Assembly: GCF_036014015.1 (NCBI RefSeq)
Contig: NZ_CP107905.1
Location: forward strand, 1,860,001-1,924,000
Direction of reading: 5' to 3'
Length of the DNA stretch: 64,000 nucleotides
Source: Streptomyces sp. NBC_00457
GTDB lineage: Bacteria > Actinomycetota > Actinomycetes > Streptomycetales > Streptomycetaceae
The first letter of the stretch is position 1. Every line of letters begins with the position of its first letter. A program made the translations under genes and the position numbers. Positions 17,801 to 24,622 of this stretch are shown here, one piece after another. The notes below the pieces were generated by a model. It had not been told where the DNA came from and made no database searches. It worked only from the letters and a program-made list of their open reading frames with translations.

Positions 17801-18045
17801 TGGCCTTGGGCCGCATCCCACTGCTGTTCGGACCAGCGGGTGTGGGTGAGGAGGACGCGGTAGTACGTGTCGGAGACAGGGGTCATTCTCGGGTCGGGTT
17901 GCTCGGCCGCCGCGCCCGATCCGGCGGCCGTCGCGGCTGATGCCCGCTCTGATCCCAGGACGAGCGGGGAAGCGGTCAATACGCCGGAAACGCCGAGCAG
18001 CTGAATGATGTGACGGCGGGTGAACTCCGTGGCTGGCTGCGGCAT
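14896..18045 (-). CDS. Tat-exported alpha/alpha-toroid lyase-like protein with discoidin domains
   Basis: A 1049-residue secreted protein. A twin-arginine signal (FTRRHIIQLLGVSGVLTAS) is followed by a helical N-terminal domain (about 55-410) resembling the alpha/alpha-toroid of heparinase or chondroitin-lyase-like enzymes (ENHGSFGPHYQEELW, GGTQWGRKLFFDTTFQSY). A central beta domain follows. Two F5/8-type C (discoidin) carbohydrate-binding domains lie at about 625-720 (AVDGDGSTRWAV, WLAVDLG) and 930-1045 (AVDGDEGTAW, MVVDLG). Polysaccharide lyase or hydrolase activity is inferred; I could not assign a family or catalytic residues. It is divergent from a GH-D clan hydrolase, each start having a LacI-type palindrome 21-23 bp upstream. 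Confidence 0.65.
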   Translation of the reverse strand: MPQPATEFTRRHIIQLLGVSGVLTASPLVLGSERASAATAAGSGAAAEQPDPRMTPVSDTYYRVLLTHTRWSEQQWDAAQGHYTAKDFGFAVVLGNAVLLTRGPYDAERAGVDKETLRARTLATLKHFAASNRLTGGTQWGRKLFFDTTFQSYFVLAARLLWDDLDEVTRRNVDTIAREQAQYTAVLGTADDPDSGDWTPRGLDGGFQGDTKLEEMGIYAQALAPGLAWASDDARYEAWRGAFGRWSRNEAGLPAADLANPARVDGIAVSENTAQNLYDTFIVENHGSFGPHYQEELWRTSGRNAAHFLVAGRALPQVLTAQPNAGPLWRTLLGAMSDAGEPLMPMVADREHLYGRDIIPLAFLAQVASDRAAARCELALAERLEAYQAYPPQYRLAKFSGEPKYEPEARAELAISYLLHEWRARSGQAPVRPLSQRELFEQASGVTDHGPGPGLVSHQSPGAWAGVVSKAGFVKFAWQPAHDDWLFALSGTTPMFLPRTGAKVTGRSVVAYSRLRDGFDGSASLLTLDAGYAGFTTLPTGTVVYATSGTAAGEGHLEVRNLNMPGMPGLDGSRTYRAAEGSATVAAQAGPSTPTGPRVDELTFPRGRFRHLRMLGVRPDPSYGYSLYAFEIRDSAAGADLARGAGATASASSFDPGKEPALAVDGDGSTRWAVSRADRPRADSWLAVDLGAALDVDRVTLRWETAAGRAYRMQGSVDGQKWTDLVAWPQADLTSRGGWLDIDGRAGLVVRGGANPISVYGNTVVLSDGPAEGIVVEGLPDATPGRLRTAAARKSPSVRSAQVKATLTDDYLSLFNLSSDPVTTTVTIPRSPSEGIRLYAGVQTVTASGTDFRAELSAASAVLLPARFVLSGKRVPVGLRAEVVDGRTVRLGGPSCRVTVSAQGKSLDVTVRAGRTTTVTVPRATAYPLADLALGRPTFPTAPLPPGMTDPKAAVDGDEGTAWTPGPDGRMVVDLGAERHITEIRTQWRDGRIPVAQAEFSTDGRTYTGTARLTARGVLRTDSTARYVALRVTAPAGGRTALTSLTVTS

Positions 18046-18065
18046 GCGGCGGCGACCTTTCCATC

Positions 18066-18077
18066 GACAACGTTGTC
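18066..18077. promoter_or_regulatory. LacI-type palindrome before lyase-like gene
   Basis: GACAACGTTGTC is a perfect 12-bp palindrome 21 bp before the minus-strand start at 18045. It pairs with TGACAACGATGTCA near the divergent gene. The central CG and symmetric arms are typical of LacI/GalR-family operators. Confidence 0.55.
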
Positions 18078-18236
18078 AGATGATTGCGGTCATTCTTCGG
18101 GTGCACCATGGGCGCGTCAAGGGTGCTGCCCCTTGTTGATCTTGCGGGTCGGACGATGCTGGTCTTGCGGGTCGGACAATCAGGCCGCCCCGCCCTGTTG
18201 ACGACCCGTCGAGCGCCGCTTACGTTTCACGGCGGT

Positions 18237-18248
18237 GAAAGCGCTTGC
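18237..18248. promoter_or_regulatory. cre-like site in divergent promoter
   Basis: GAAAGCGCTTGC lies within TGAAAGCGCTTGCC. It fits the CG-centred LacI/CcpA-family half-site pattern except at its right end. It lies midway between the two flanking palindromes and may be a third regulator-contact point. Confidence 0.4.
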
Positions 18249-18331
18249 CGTTGCCAGCGCCGCACCGATGCACACCCGATCCCCCTGACGAGATGGTCCA
18301 ACCGCGAGAAGGGCCGACTGCCCCGCAACTC

Positions 18332-18345
18332 TGACAACGATGTCA
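18332..18345. promoter_or_regulatory. LacI-type palindrome before GH-D hydrolase
   Basis: TGACAACGATGTCA is a dyad with one central mismatch, ending 22 bp before the ATG at 18368. It shares GACAACG-TGTC with the palindrome at 18066-18077, so a single regulator probably controls both divergent genes. No LacI-family gene is encoded in the window. Confidence 0.55.
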
Positions 18346-18367
18346 CGACGAAGGGTGATGCCCGATC

Positions 18368-20494
18368 ATGTCCCCACTGAGCCGCCGTCACTTCCTCAGC
18401 ACAGCCTCGGCCGCCTTCCTGGCGGCAGGCACCGGATCCGCCGCCGCGCTGTCGGAAAGCATCCGGCACAGAGCGCGAAACTGGACCTTCGAGAACGACT
18501 CCCTCAGGGCCACGGTCACCTACGAAGACGGTGGCATCCGCCTCACCGGGCTCCTCAACAAGCGTGCAGGCCGCGACTACTTGGCGGCTCCCTCCCTGCT
18601 CTTCGCCCACGAACTCGACGGCGCCGACACCGTGCGCGCGGACGACGGAGGGTGGCGCCTGGGAGCGACGACCAGGGAACTCATCACCGTGCGCACGAAG
18701 GAGCGGTCCTGGCGGGTCGGGGAGCGCGTCCGCATTCCCCTGCGCAGAACCGCGCCCCGACCGTTCCTCGTCACCCTGGTCTTCGAGATCTACGACGGCG
18801 ACGCGGGCCTGCGCTACTTCACCCTCGTACGCAACGAGGACACGGCCCGCGACCTCACCCTCACCCGCTCCACCGTGATCGACCTGCGCCTGCCGGACGA
18901 GCCGCACACCCTCCACTACGTCCCGAACATGAAGTGGTTCAGCACACGCGGGTCGTTGAGTACCGACCCCGTCGGCAGGTCCTGGCCGAAGAAGGCCCTC
19001 ACCGTGTACGACACCGGTGACGGCTGGAGCATCAGTCCCGAGCTCAACTGGAAGACCCAGCGCGGCAACGGCAACTACCCGACCGACTACATGCTGCCGC
19101 CGTTCGCGGGCATCAACGCCTGGCACGAGCAGGACACCGTCTCCGTGGACACCCACCCCGATGCGCTGCGACTGACGCTGTTCCCGGGTGAGGAGTTCGA
19201 GTATCTCGCGGTGAACCTCACGGTGTTCAAGGGCGACGTCGTCGACGGCAAGATGGCCGACGAGCTGCACTTCCGCAAGCGCTTCAAGTACCACCACACG
19301 ACCACGCTCTTCCACCAGAACGACTGGGACTACCGCGGCGGCCCGGGTCGCGAACTGCCCCCCGGCTACTACTACGACACCGTCATCCCGCAGACGAAGC
19401 GGGCGGGCCTCGACATGGTGATGCTCGACGACTACTGGAACACCACGCGCGACACCATCGAACCCAGCGACTCCATGAAGAAGTCCATCACCAGCCTGGG
19501 CACGCTCTCGAAGACCCTCAAGGACAACGGACTCGGCTTCGGCCTCTGGTTCTCGCTGACGGGAGACGGCCACCTCAAGGGCCGCGACCTCGCCGACCCG
19601 GTCCAACTCGCCTACAAGAGAGGCCAGATCGAGACGCTGCTCAACGACTACGGCGTCACCCAGCACATGATCGACCTCACCGAGTACTGGCAGAACGAGC
19701 GGACGACGGCCTACTCGCACCCGAGTGACAACGTCTACCGCAAGGCCGTCCTCACCCGGACCATGCTTAACGACCTGGTGACGAAGAACCCTCAGTACCT
19801 GCCCAAGCTCACCAGCGAACTCGACATCGCCCCCACCCAGGGCGACCGCAACAACGGCCTGCTGCACATCGCGTACAACGGCTGGAACACCTCCAACGGA
19901 GGGATCACCGGAGAGGACCTGTCGCTGCGCACCGCGCTCACCGCGTTCGGGCACCTGCCGATGGCCGCGACGTACATGAACGGCGGCAAGATGACCGGCC
20001 GCATGGAGGACTACTACTCCTACATGGCCGTCCGCGCGGTCAAGTTCCCCGAGGACCCCGGCGACGCGGCCAAGTGGCCCGAGGCGGCGGTGAAGTTGAT
20101 GGGCATCTTCAACGCCTGGCGCAGGCGGCCCGAGATCACCGCCCTGACGGACGGCCAGTTCCTGCCCGTCCACCTGGGCCAGGGCTGGGACACGACGGAG
20201 TGGGACAGCAGCAAGGGCCCGTACGTGTGGATGTGGGCGGACGCCTCACGCCGTACCGCCCTCCTGATCGCGACCGCCGCCGGCACCGCGCAGACCGCCG
20301 TCGATGCCAAGGTGCGCTGGCTCAAGGACCGCACGACCTACGCCGTCACGGACATCACCATCGACGACGACGGCACCCAGGCGCACACCCCGAAGGGGCA
20401 GTTCACGGGCGAGCGCCTGCGCACGGTCGGGCTGCCGATCGACCTGTCCGAGAACACCTCGAAGGGCAAGGCGTTCTGGCTGGAGGCGAGCTAG
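18368..20494 (+). CDS. Tat-exported clan GH-D (alpha-galactosidase-like) hydrolase
   Basis: A 708-residue secreted enzyme. A twin-arginine signal (LSRRHFLSTASAAFLAAG) precedes an N-terminal beta-sandwich (about 35-310). A TIM-barrel domain follows, with the GH27/GH36-like blocks LDMVMLDDYWN, GLGFGLWFSLTGDGHL and TQHMIDLTEYWQNE, and a C-terminal beta domain. In clan GH-D the strand-4 aspartate is the nucleophile; Asp in HMIDLTEYW is the best candidate. Release of alpha-linked galactose or a related sugar is inferred from the fold. It is divergent from the discoidin-domain protein and shares its operators, suggesting joint breakdown of one polysaccharide. Confidence 0.7.
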   Translation: MSPLSRRHFLSTASAAFLAAGTGSAAALSESIRHRARNWTFENDSLRATVTYEDGGIRLTGLLNKRAGRDYLAAPSLLFAHELDGADTVRADDGGWRLGATTRELITVRTKERSWRVGERVRIPLRRTAPRPFLVTLVFEIYDGDAGLRYFTLVRNEDTARDLTLTRSTVIDLRLPDEPHTLHYVPNMKWFSTRGSLSTDPVGRSWPKKALTVYDTGDGWSISPELNWKTQRGNGNYPTDYMLPPFAGINAWHEQDTVSVDTHPDALRLTLFPGEEFEYLAVNLTVFKGDVVDGKMADELHFRKRFKYHHTTTLFHQNDWDYRGGPGRELPPGYYYDTVIPQTKRAGLDMVMLDDYWNTTRDTIEPSDSMKKSITSLGTLSKTLKDNGLGFGLWFSLTGDGHLKGRDLADPVQLAYKRGQIETLLNDYGVTQHMIDLTEYWQNERTTAYSHPSDNVYRKAVLTRTMLNDLVTKNPQYLPKLTSELDIAPTQGDRNNGLLHIAYNGWNTSNGGITGEDLSLRTALTAFGHLPMAATYMNGGKMTGRMEDYYSYMAVRAVKFPEDPGDAAKWPEAAVKLMGIFNAWRRRPEITALTDGQFLPVHLGQGWDTTEWDSSKGPYVWMWADASRRTALLIATAAGTAQTAVDAKVRWLKDRTTYAVTDITIDDDGTQAHTPKGQFTGERLRTVGLPIDLSENTSKGKAFWLEAS

Positions 20495-20507
20495 GTACAG
20501 CCGCGAA

Positions 20508-20536
20508 GGCGCTCGACCCCACCGGGATCGAGCGCC
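20508..20536. terminator. Bidirectional terminator hairpin
   Basis: GGCGCTCGA (20508-20516) pairs perfectly with TCGAGCGCC (20528-20536) around an 11-nt C/G-rich loop. It lies between the convergent GH-D hydrolase (ends 20494) and gamma-glutamyltransferase (ends 20548), so it can serve both. Confidence 0.6.
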
Positions 20537-20547
20537 GATGTTCCGTA

Positions 20548-22413
20548 CTATCTTCCGGCAGCGTAACCCTGCATCCCGCGCGGATTGGCTGCTGCCGACA
20601 ACATGCCGGTTTCCGGATCGCGGGCCACTCCGCAGAGCCGGCCCTCCGACCAGGGGTCGCCGACCGTGACATGGTGCCCTCGACGACGCAGACCGGAAAT
20701 GACAGATTCGCCGATACGTGATTCCACGGCGACGCTTCCCGGGTGCATGACGCGTGGGTAGAAAGAACTCGGAAAACTTTCCGTATGCCAATTCGGGGCG
20801 TCAATGGCGCCCTGCAGGTCGAATCCACCCCTCACCTTTTTCCGCAGTGACACGGCGAGGAGGAAATGCAGGCTCCACTGGTCCTGCTGATCGCCACCGG
20901 GGGTTCCGAAGGCGAGCACCGGCGTGCCGTCACGCAGCGCGAGCGAGGGTGTCAGGGTGGTCCGCGGACGGCGGCCCGGGGTGAGCGAGTTCGGCAGGCC
21001 GGGTTCGAGCCAGGCCATCTGCAGTCGGGTGCCGAGGGGGAAGCCGAGGCCGGGCACGACCGGGTTGGACTGGAGCCAGCCGCCGCTCGGTGTGGCGGCG
21101 ATCATGTTGCCCCAGCGGTCGACCACATCCAGGTGGCAGGTGTCGCCGCGGTTGGCACCGTCCTTGGCCACGGTCGGTTCGCCGACGCCTGGCGCGATCG
21201 GGCCGCCGGGGGTGGCGATCAGCACCTGCTCGGGGAGCCGCGGTACCCGGCCGTCGGGACTGCCGGGCCGCAGCTCGAACGACGCACGATCGTCCGAGAT
21301 CAGCGTGCGGCGGGCGTCGTTGTAGCCGGTGGACAGCAGCGTGTCGAGCGGCACGTCCGCGCCGGCGTCGCCGTACCACGCCTCGCGGTCGGCCATCGCG
21401 AGCTTCGTGGCCTCGACGAGAGTGTGGACGTACTCCGCCGTGCCGTACTCCGGTGTGTCACGCCCGCCCTCCCCGAAACCGCTGGGCAGCAGGGCGAGTT
21501 GCTGGAGGAAGACCGGGCCCTGACTCCAGGGGCCGCACTTGGCCACCGTCCAGCCGTTCCAGTCATAGGTGACCGGCGCCTCGTACGACGCGGTGTACCG
21601 GGCGAGGTCGTCGCCGGTGAGAGTGCCGGTGTGCCGCTCGCCCGAGGTGTCCTTCGTGGGGCGTGCCGCGAACTCGACGAGAGCCTCGGCGATGAATCCC
21701 TCTCGCCACACCCGGCGGGCCGCTTCGATCTCCGCCTCCCGGCGGCCCGTGACGGATCCGCCCGCCGCCGCTTTCGCCTCCGTGATCAGCCGTCGCCAGG
21801 TGGCGGCCAGCGCGGGATTGCGCAGCAGGGAGCCGGGGGCCGGGGGCGCGCCGTCCCGGAGGTAGACCTCGGCCGAAGTCGTCCACTCGGTCTCGAAGAG
21901 TTCCCGGACCGTCTCCACGGTCTCGCCGACGCGCTCGACCGCCGGGTGGCCGTTCTCGGCATAGCCGATCGCGTACTTGAGGACGTCGGCGAGCGCTTTG
22001 GTGCCGTGGTCGCGCAGCAGCACCATCCAGGCGTCGAACGCGCCCGGCACGGCGGCGGCCAGCGGGCCGGTTCCGGGCACCAGGTCCAGGCCGAGCGAGG
22101 TGTAGTGGCCGATGGTCGCGCCGGCCGGCGCCGGACCCTGCCCGCACAGCACGAGCGGCCGGCCACGCGCCGGAGCGAGGATGATCGGCACTTCGCCCGC
22201 CGGCCCGTTGAGGTGCGGCTCGACGACGTGCAGGACGAAACCCGCCGCCACCGCGGCGTCGAACGCGTTGCCGTCGTCCTCCAGTACGGCCATCGCCACG
22301 GCGGAGGCGAGCCAGTGGGTGGAGGAGACCATTCCGTATGTGCCCTGGAGCGTAGGCCGAGTGGTGAACACGCGCCGAGTAAAGCCGGTGAAGGGGCGGC
22401 ACGTCCAAGACAT
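20548..22413 (-). CDS. Gamma-glutamyltransferase family (Ntn hydrolase)
   Basis: About 621 residues. The family precursor cleaves itself before a threonine that becomes the nucleophile; here that residue is Thr425 in NRGDTCHLDVVDRWGN, followed by the family motif MIAATPSGGW and LAFGTPGGDQQDQW. The large-subunit region includes GGNAFDAAVA-type DGNAFDAAVAAGFVLHVVEPHLNG. No classical signal peptide is obvious. The start is uncertain: ATGs at 22425 and 22413 and a GTG at 22371 all lack good ribosome sites, and the last is nearest the conserved region. Glutathione or gamma-glutamyl amide hydrolysis, or an acylase activity, is possible. It is divergent from LysR. Confidence 0.85.
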   Translation of the reverse strand: MSWTCRPFTGFTRRVFTTRPTLQGTYGMVSSTHWLASAVAMAVLEDDGNAFDAAVAAGFVLHVVEPHLNGPAGEVPIILAPARGRPLVLCGQGPAPAGATIGHYTSLGLDLVPGTGPLAAAVPGAFDAWMVLLRDHGTKALADVLKYAIGYAENGHPAVERVGETVETVRELFETEWTTSAEVYLRDGAPPAPGSLLRNPALAATWRRLITEAKAAAGGSVTGRREAEIEAARRVWREGFIAEALVEFAARPTKDTSGERHTGTLTGDDLARYTASYEAPVTYDWNGWTVAKCGPWSQGPVFLQQLALLPSGFGEGGRDTPEYGTAEYVHTLVEATKLAMADREAWYGDAGADVPLDTLLSTGYNDARRTLISDDRASFELRPGSPDGRVPRLPEQVLIATPGGPIAPGVGEPTVAKDGANRGDTCHLDVVDRWGNMIAATPSGGWLQSNPVVPGLGFPLGTRLQMAWLEPGLPNSLTPGRRPRTTLTPSLALRDGTPVLAFGTPGGDQQDQWSLHFLLAVSLRKKVRGGFDLQGAIDAPNWHTESFPSSFYPRVMHPGSVAVESRIGESVISGLRRRGHHVTVGDPWSEGRLCGVARDPETGMLSAAANPRGMQGYAAGR

Positions 22414-22429
22414 GCATGACACCATTTCG

Positions 22430-22444
22430 ATAGCAACCAGCTAT
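22430..22444. promoter_or_regulatory. LysR-type T-N11-A box
   Basis: ATAGCAACCAGCTAT is a perfect inverted repeat (ATAGC-N5-GCTAT) containing T-N11-A, the canonical LysR-family contact. It lies between the divergent gamma-glutamyltransferase and LysR genes, immediately upstream of the former. Confidence 0.65.
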
Positions 22445-22528
22445 GGATGGACTCGTTGCGGGGGTTCTCCTTGGAGGCTGCGGGGAGTGGGCCTCCTGGG
22501 GGAGGCGAGCAGTCCGAAGGAGTGAGCC

Positions 22529-23437
22529 GTGGAACGCCGCCAGCTCGAATACTTCGTGGCGATCGTGGAGCATGGCGGATTCACCCACGCCGCACGGGCG
22601 TTGCACGTCGCCCAGCCCTCACTGTCCCGCGCCATCGGCAACCTCGAACGCGAACTCGGCGTCACCCTCTTCCACCGGGTCGGCCGCAATGCCGTACTCA
22701 GCAACGCGGGAGAGGCGATGGCCCACCAGGCCAGGCTCGTGCTGCGGGACATGGAGGCGATGCGCGCGGCGGCACGGTCGCTCGGTGACGGCGTCGTCGG
22801 CAGGGTCGATGTCGCGGCCACGTCGTCCTCCGGCCTCGAACCCGTCACCAGCATCATCGCGGAACTGCGGGAGCGGTACCCCGGCGTCACCGTCAGCACC
22901 TCGTCCGCCGCGGCCGCGGCCGAGGTGGTCGCCATGGTGCTGCAGGGGCGCTGCGAGGTCGGCGTCTGCGGCAGCGCGGAGCGCCCGACGGGGCAGGGCC
23001 TGGTGGCCCACTACCTGCGCGACGAGGAGTTCCTGCTCGTCCTCCCGCCGGGCACCCTCCCGGCCGACACCGGGCCGACCGTGCGGCCCGAGGACCTGCG
23101 CGGGATGCGGTTCGTCGTGACCGGGGCGGCGACGGCCGTGCGGGCGCTGTTCGACCGGTTCTCCGCCACGGTCGGCGACCTCACGATCGCCGCCGAGGTG
23201 GGCGACCGCAGCATGGTGCTGCCGATGGTGCTCAAGGGCATCGGGGCCGGCCTCATGCCGGACGGCTGGGCCGACCTCGCCCGCCGCGCGGGCGCCGACG
23301 TCTACCGGTTCGCACCGCCGGAACAACTCGCCCAGTGGCTCGTCCACCGCGGCGGACCCGTCACCGCCGCCACCCGGGCGTTCGTCGACACGACCCTGGC
23401 CAGGACACACGCGGAGGCGGCGGGCCCCGGTCGGTAG
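22529..23437 (+). CDS. LysR-family transcriptional regulator
   Basis: A 302-residue protein. The N-terminal helix-turn-helix domain (1-65) reads ERRQLEYFVAIVEHGGFTHAARALHVAQPSLSRAI. A periplasmic-binding-like effector domain follows (about 90-295). The GTG start is supported by AAGGAG nine bases upstream. It is divergent from the gamma-glutamyltransferase gene, with a T-N11-A palindrome in the shared promoter, so it very likely controls that gene and itself. The effector is unknown. Confidence 0.9.
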   Translation: MERRQLEYFVAIVEHGGFTHAARALHVAQPSLSRAIGNLERELGVTLFHRVGRNAVLSNAGEAMAHQARLVLRDMEAMRAAARSLGDGVVGRVDVAATSSSGLEPVTSIIAELRERYPGVTVSTSSAAAAAEVVAMVLQGRCEVGVCGSAERPTGQGLVAHYLRDEEFLLVLPPGTLPADTGPTVRPEDLRGMRFVVTGAATAVRALFDRFSATVGDLTIAAEVGDRSMVLPMVLKGIGAGLMPDGWADLARRAGADVYRFAPPEQLAQWLVHRGGPVTAATRAFVDTTLARTHAEAAGPGR

Positions 23438-23525
23438 CCGAGATCAAGAACCCTGGCGTCAGCGACGTGCTCATGGTGGTCGCCGGCCCACAACCCCAGC
23501 ATCAGCGGCCCGGCGAGCATCTCGC

Positions 23526-24068
23526 CTACTTCCGCACGTGGAAGCGGAGCATCGTGACGGCGCCCGACTGGGTGTTGCTGAAAGGTTCCAGGTCGATCCT
23601 GTCGAGGCTTGGGGGCGAGAAGCGGACACCGTCGCCGAGCAGCACCGGTAGGACATACACCAGGATCTCGTCGACGAGCCCACGCTGCAGGCACTGCGCG
23701 GCCACGTCAGCACCGAGGATCTCCAGGTTCTTGCCGCCCGCGGCGCTGCGTGCCGTGGCAACGGCTTCCTCGATGTCACAGGTCAGGAACGTGACGGAAG
23801 GGTCCGGCTCGTCGGGAGGCTCGTGGGTGAGAACGAACTGTGCTCCCCCCTCGTAGGCGGCGTCCTGGTCGGCCATACGCTTGGCGACCTCGTACGTGCC
23901 CCGGCCGACGAGCATGGCGCCCGTGGCCGCCATGACCTCCGGAAACGCATCCGCAGTCAGGTACTCGAAGATCCAGTCCATCGTGTGGCCAGGACCGGCG
24001 ATGAACCCGTCCAGCGACATCGCCCTGTTCACGACCACTTTGCCGGTGCCGCTGCTCACATCACTCAT
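23526..24068 (-). CDS. DHFR/RibD-fold reductase family protein
   Basis: A 180-residue cytoplasmic protein of the RibD C-terminal/dihydrofolate-reductase fold: VVNRAMSLDGFIAG near the start, GAMLVGRGTYEVAKR as the nucleotide-binding segment, and LEILGADVAAQCLQRGLVDEILVYVLPVLLGDG at the C-terminal half. A GGAGAAG ribosome site precedes the ATG. Members use NADPH, but most close relatives are uncharacterised and are not true folate enzymes. It appears monocistronic. Confidence 0.8.
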   Translation of the reverse strand: MSDVSSGTGKVVVNRAMSLDGFIAGPGHTMDWIFEYLTADAFPEVMAATGAMLVGRGTYEVAKRMADQDAAYEGGAQFVLTHEPPDEPDPSVTFLTCDIEEAVATARSAAGGKNLEILGADVAAQCLQRGLVDEILVYVLPVLLGDGVRFSPPSLDRIDLEPFSNTQSGAVTMLRFHVRK

Positions 24069-24173
24069 GCGTCTTCTCCAGGATTGTGGAGGCCCGAGGC
24101 CGAATCATAATTCGGCCGGTGGGGAGGGCGACGGCGGAAGTTGCATGCGTATCCGCGGTGGCCCAACGCGAAC

Positions 24174-24201
24174 GGGCCCCGGATCAGATGATCCGGGGCC
24201 C
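24174..24201 (-). terminator. Strong hairpin terminator after peptide gene
   Basis: GGGCCCCGGATCA (24174-24186) is perfectly complementary to TGATCCGGGGCCC (24189-24201), a 13-bp stem with almost no loop. It starts 20 bp past the stop of the small peptide gene. No T-run follows, as is common in Streptomyces. Confidence 0.7.
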
Positions 24202-24220
24202 ACGTGTGATTACCGTGTCG

Positions 24221-24418
24221 TCACAGAGCGGCAGTGTGGACGCCTGCTCCCGCCGCGAGACCCTCGGTCGAAGCGACAGCCGTGAGACCGGCAAAGACGT
24301 CTCCGATCGGCGTCTCCAGGAAGAGACCGCCGGAGCCGCCGGCCGCGAGGCCGCCGGAGACGTTGTCCAGGTCGGTGTCGGAGATCTCAGCTGCTTCAAC
24401 CTGAGCGGCAAAGTTCAT
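24221..24418 (-). CDS. Small double-glycine-leader peptide (putative RiPP precursor)
   Basis: A 65-residue peptide. Residues 1-23 look like a class II RiPP or bacteriocin leader: an acidic helix with EISDTDLDNVSGG ending in the double-glycine processing site. The 42-residue core after VSGG is Gly/Ala/Thr-rich (LAAGGSGGLFLETPIGDVF, then a hydrophobic C terminus) and has no cysteine, so lanthionine bridges cannot form. AGGGAA lies upstream of the ATG and a strong hairpin follows the stop. No modifying enzyme or C39 transporter gene is visible nearby; an IS256 element starts about 175 bp upstream. Function as a precursor is inferred from the leader alone. Confidence 0.6.
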   Translation of the reverse strand: MNFAAQVEAAEISDTDLDNVSGGLAAGGSGGLFLETPIGDVFAGLTAVASTEGLAAGAGVHTAAL

Positions 24419-24592
24419 AATGCACGGTTCCCTTCGAATAGGTGCTTCGGAATGGCAGAGTTCGCCCGATCAAAGCACGCAGATAAATGGGCGGCCAGCC
24501 GCCCGAGGCTCAAACCGGACGCACCGCGCAAGGCGACTTCACCGGTGTGACAGCGCGGTGACCGGACGGTCACGTCCGCCGAAGTGGTGTAT

Positions 24593-24614
24593 TGACGGCC
24601 ACTCGGTGATCTCG
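24593..24614. repeat. IS256 left terminal inverted repeat
   Basis: It shares CGGCCAC, CGG and GATCT blocks, in order and on opposite strands, with the end at 25893-25916. Confidence 0.6.
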
Positions 24615-24622
24615 TTTTGAGG

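Noticed and set aside
18227..20173. Antisense frame of 648 codons opposite the GH-D hydrolase
   Set aside because: It has shadow-frame composition (Val/Gly/Asp/Arg rich) and the hydrolase on the other strand is complete.
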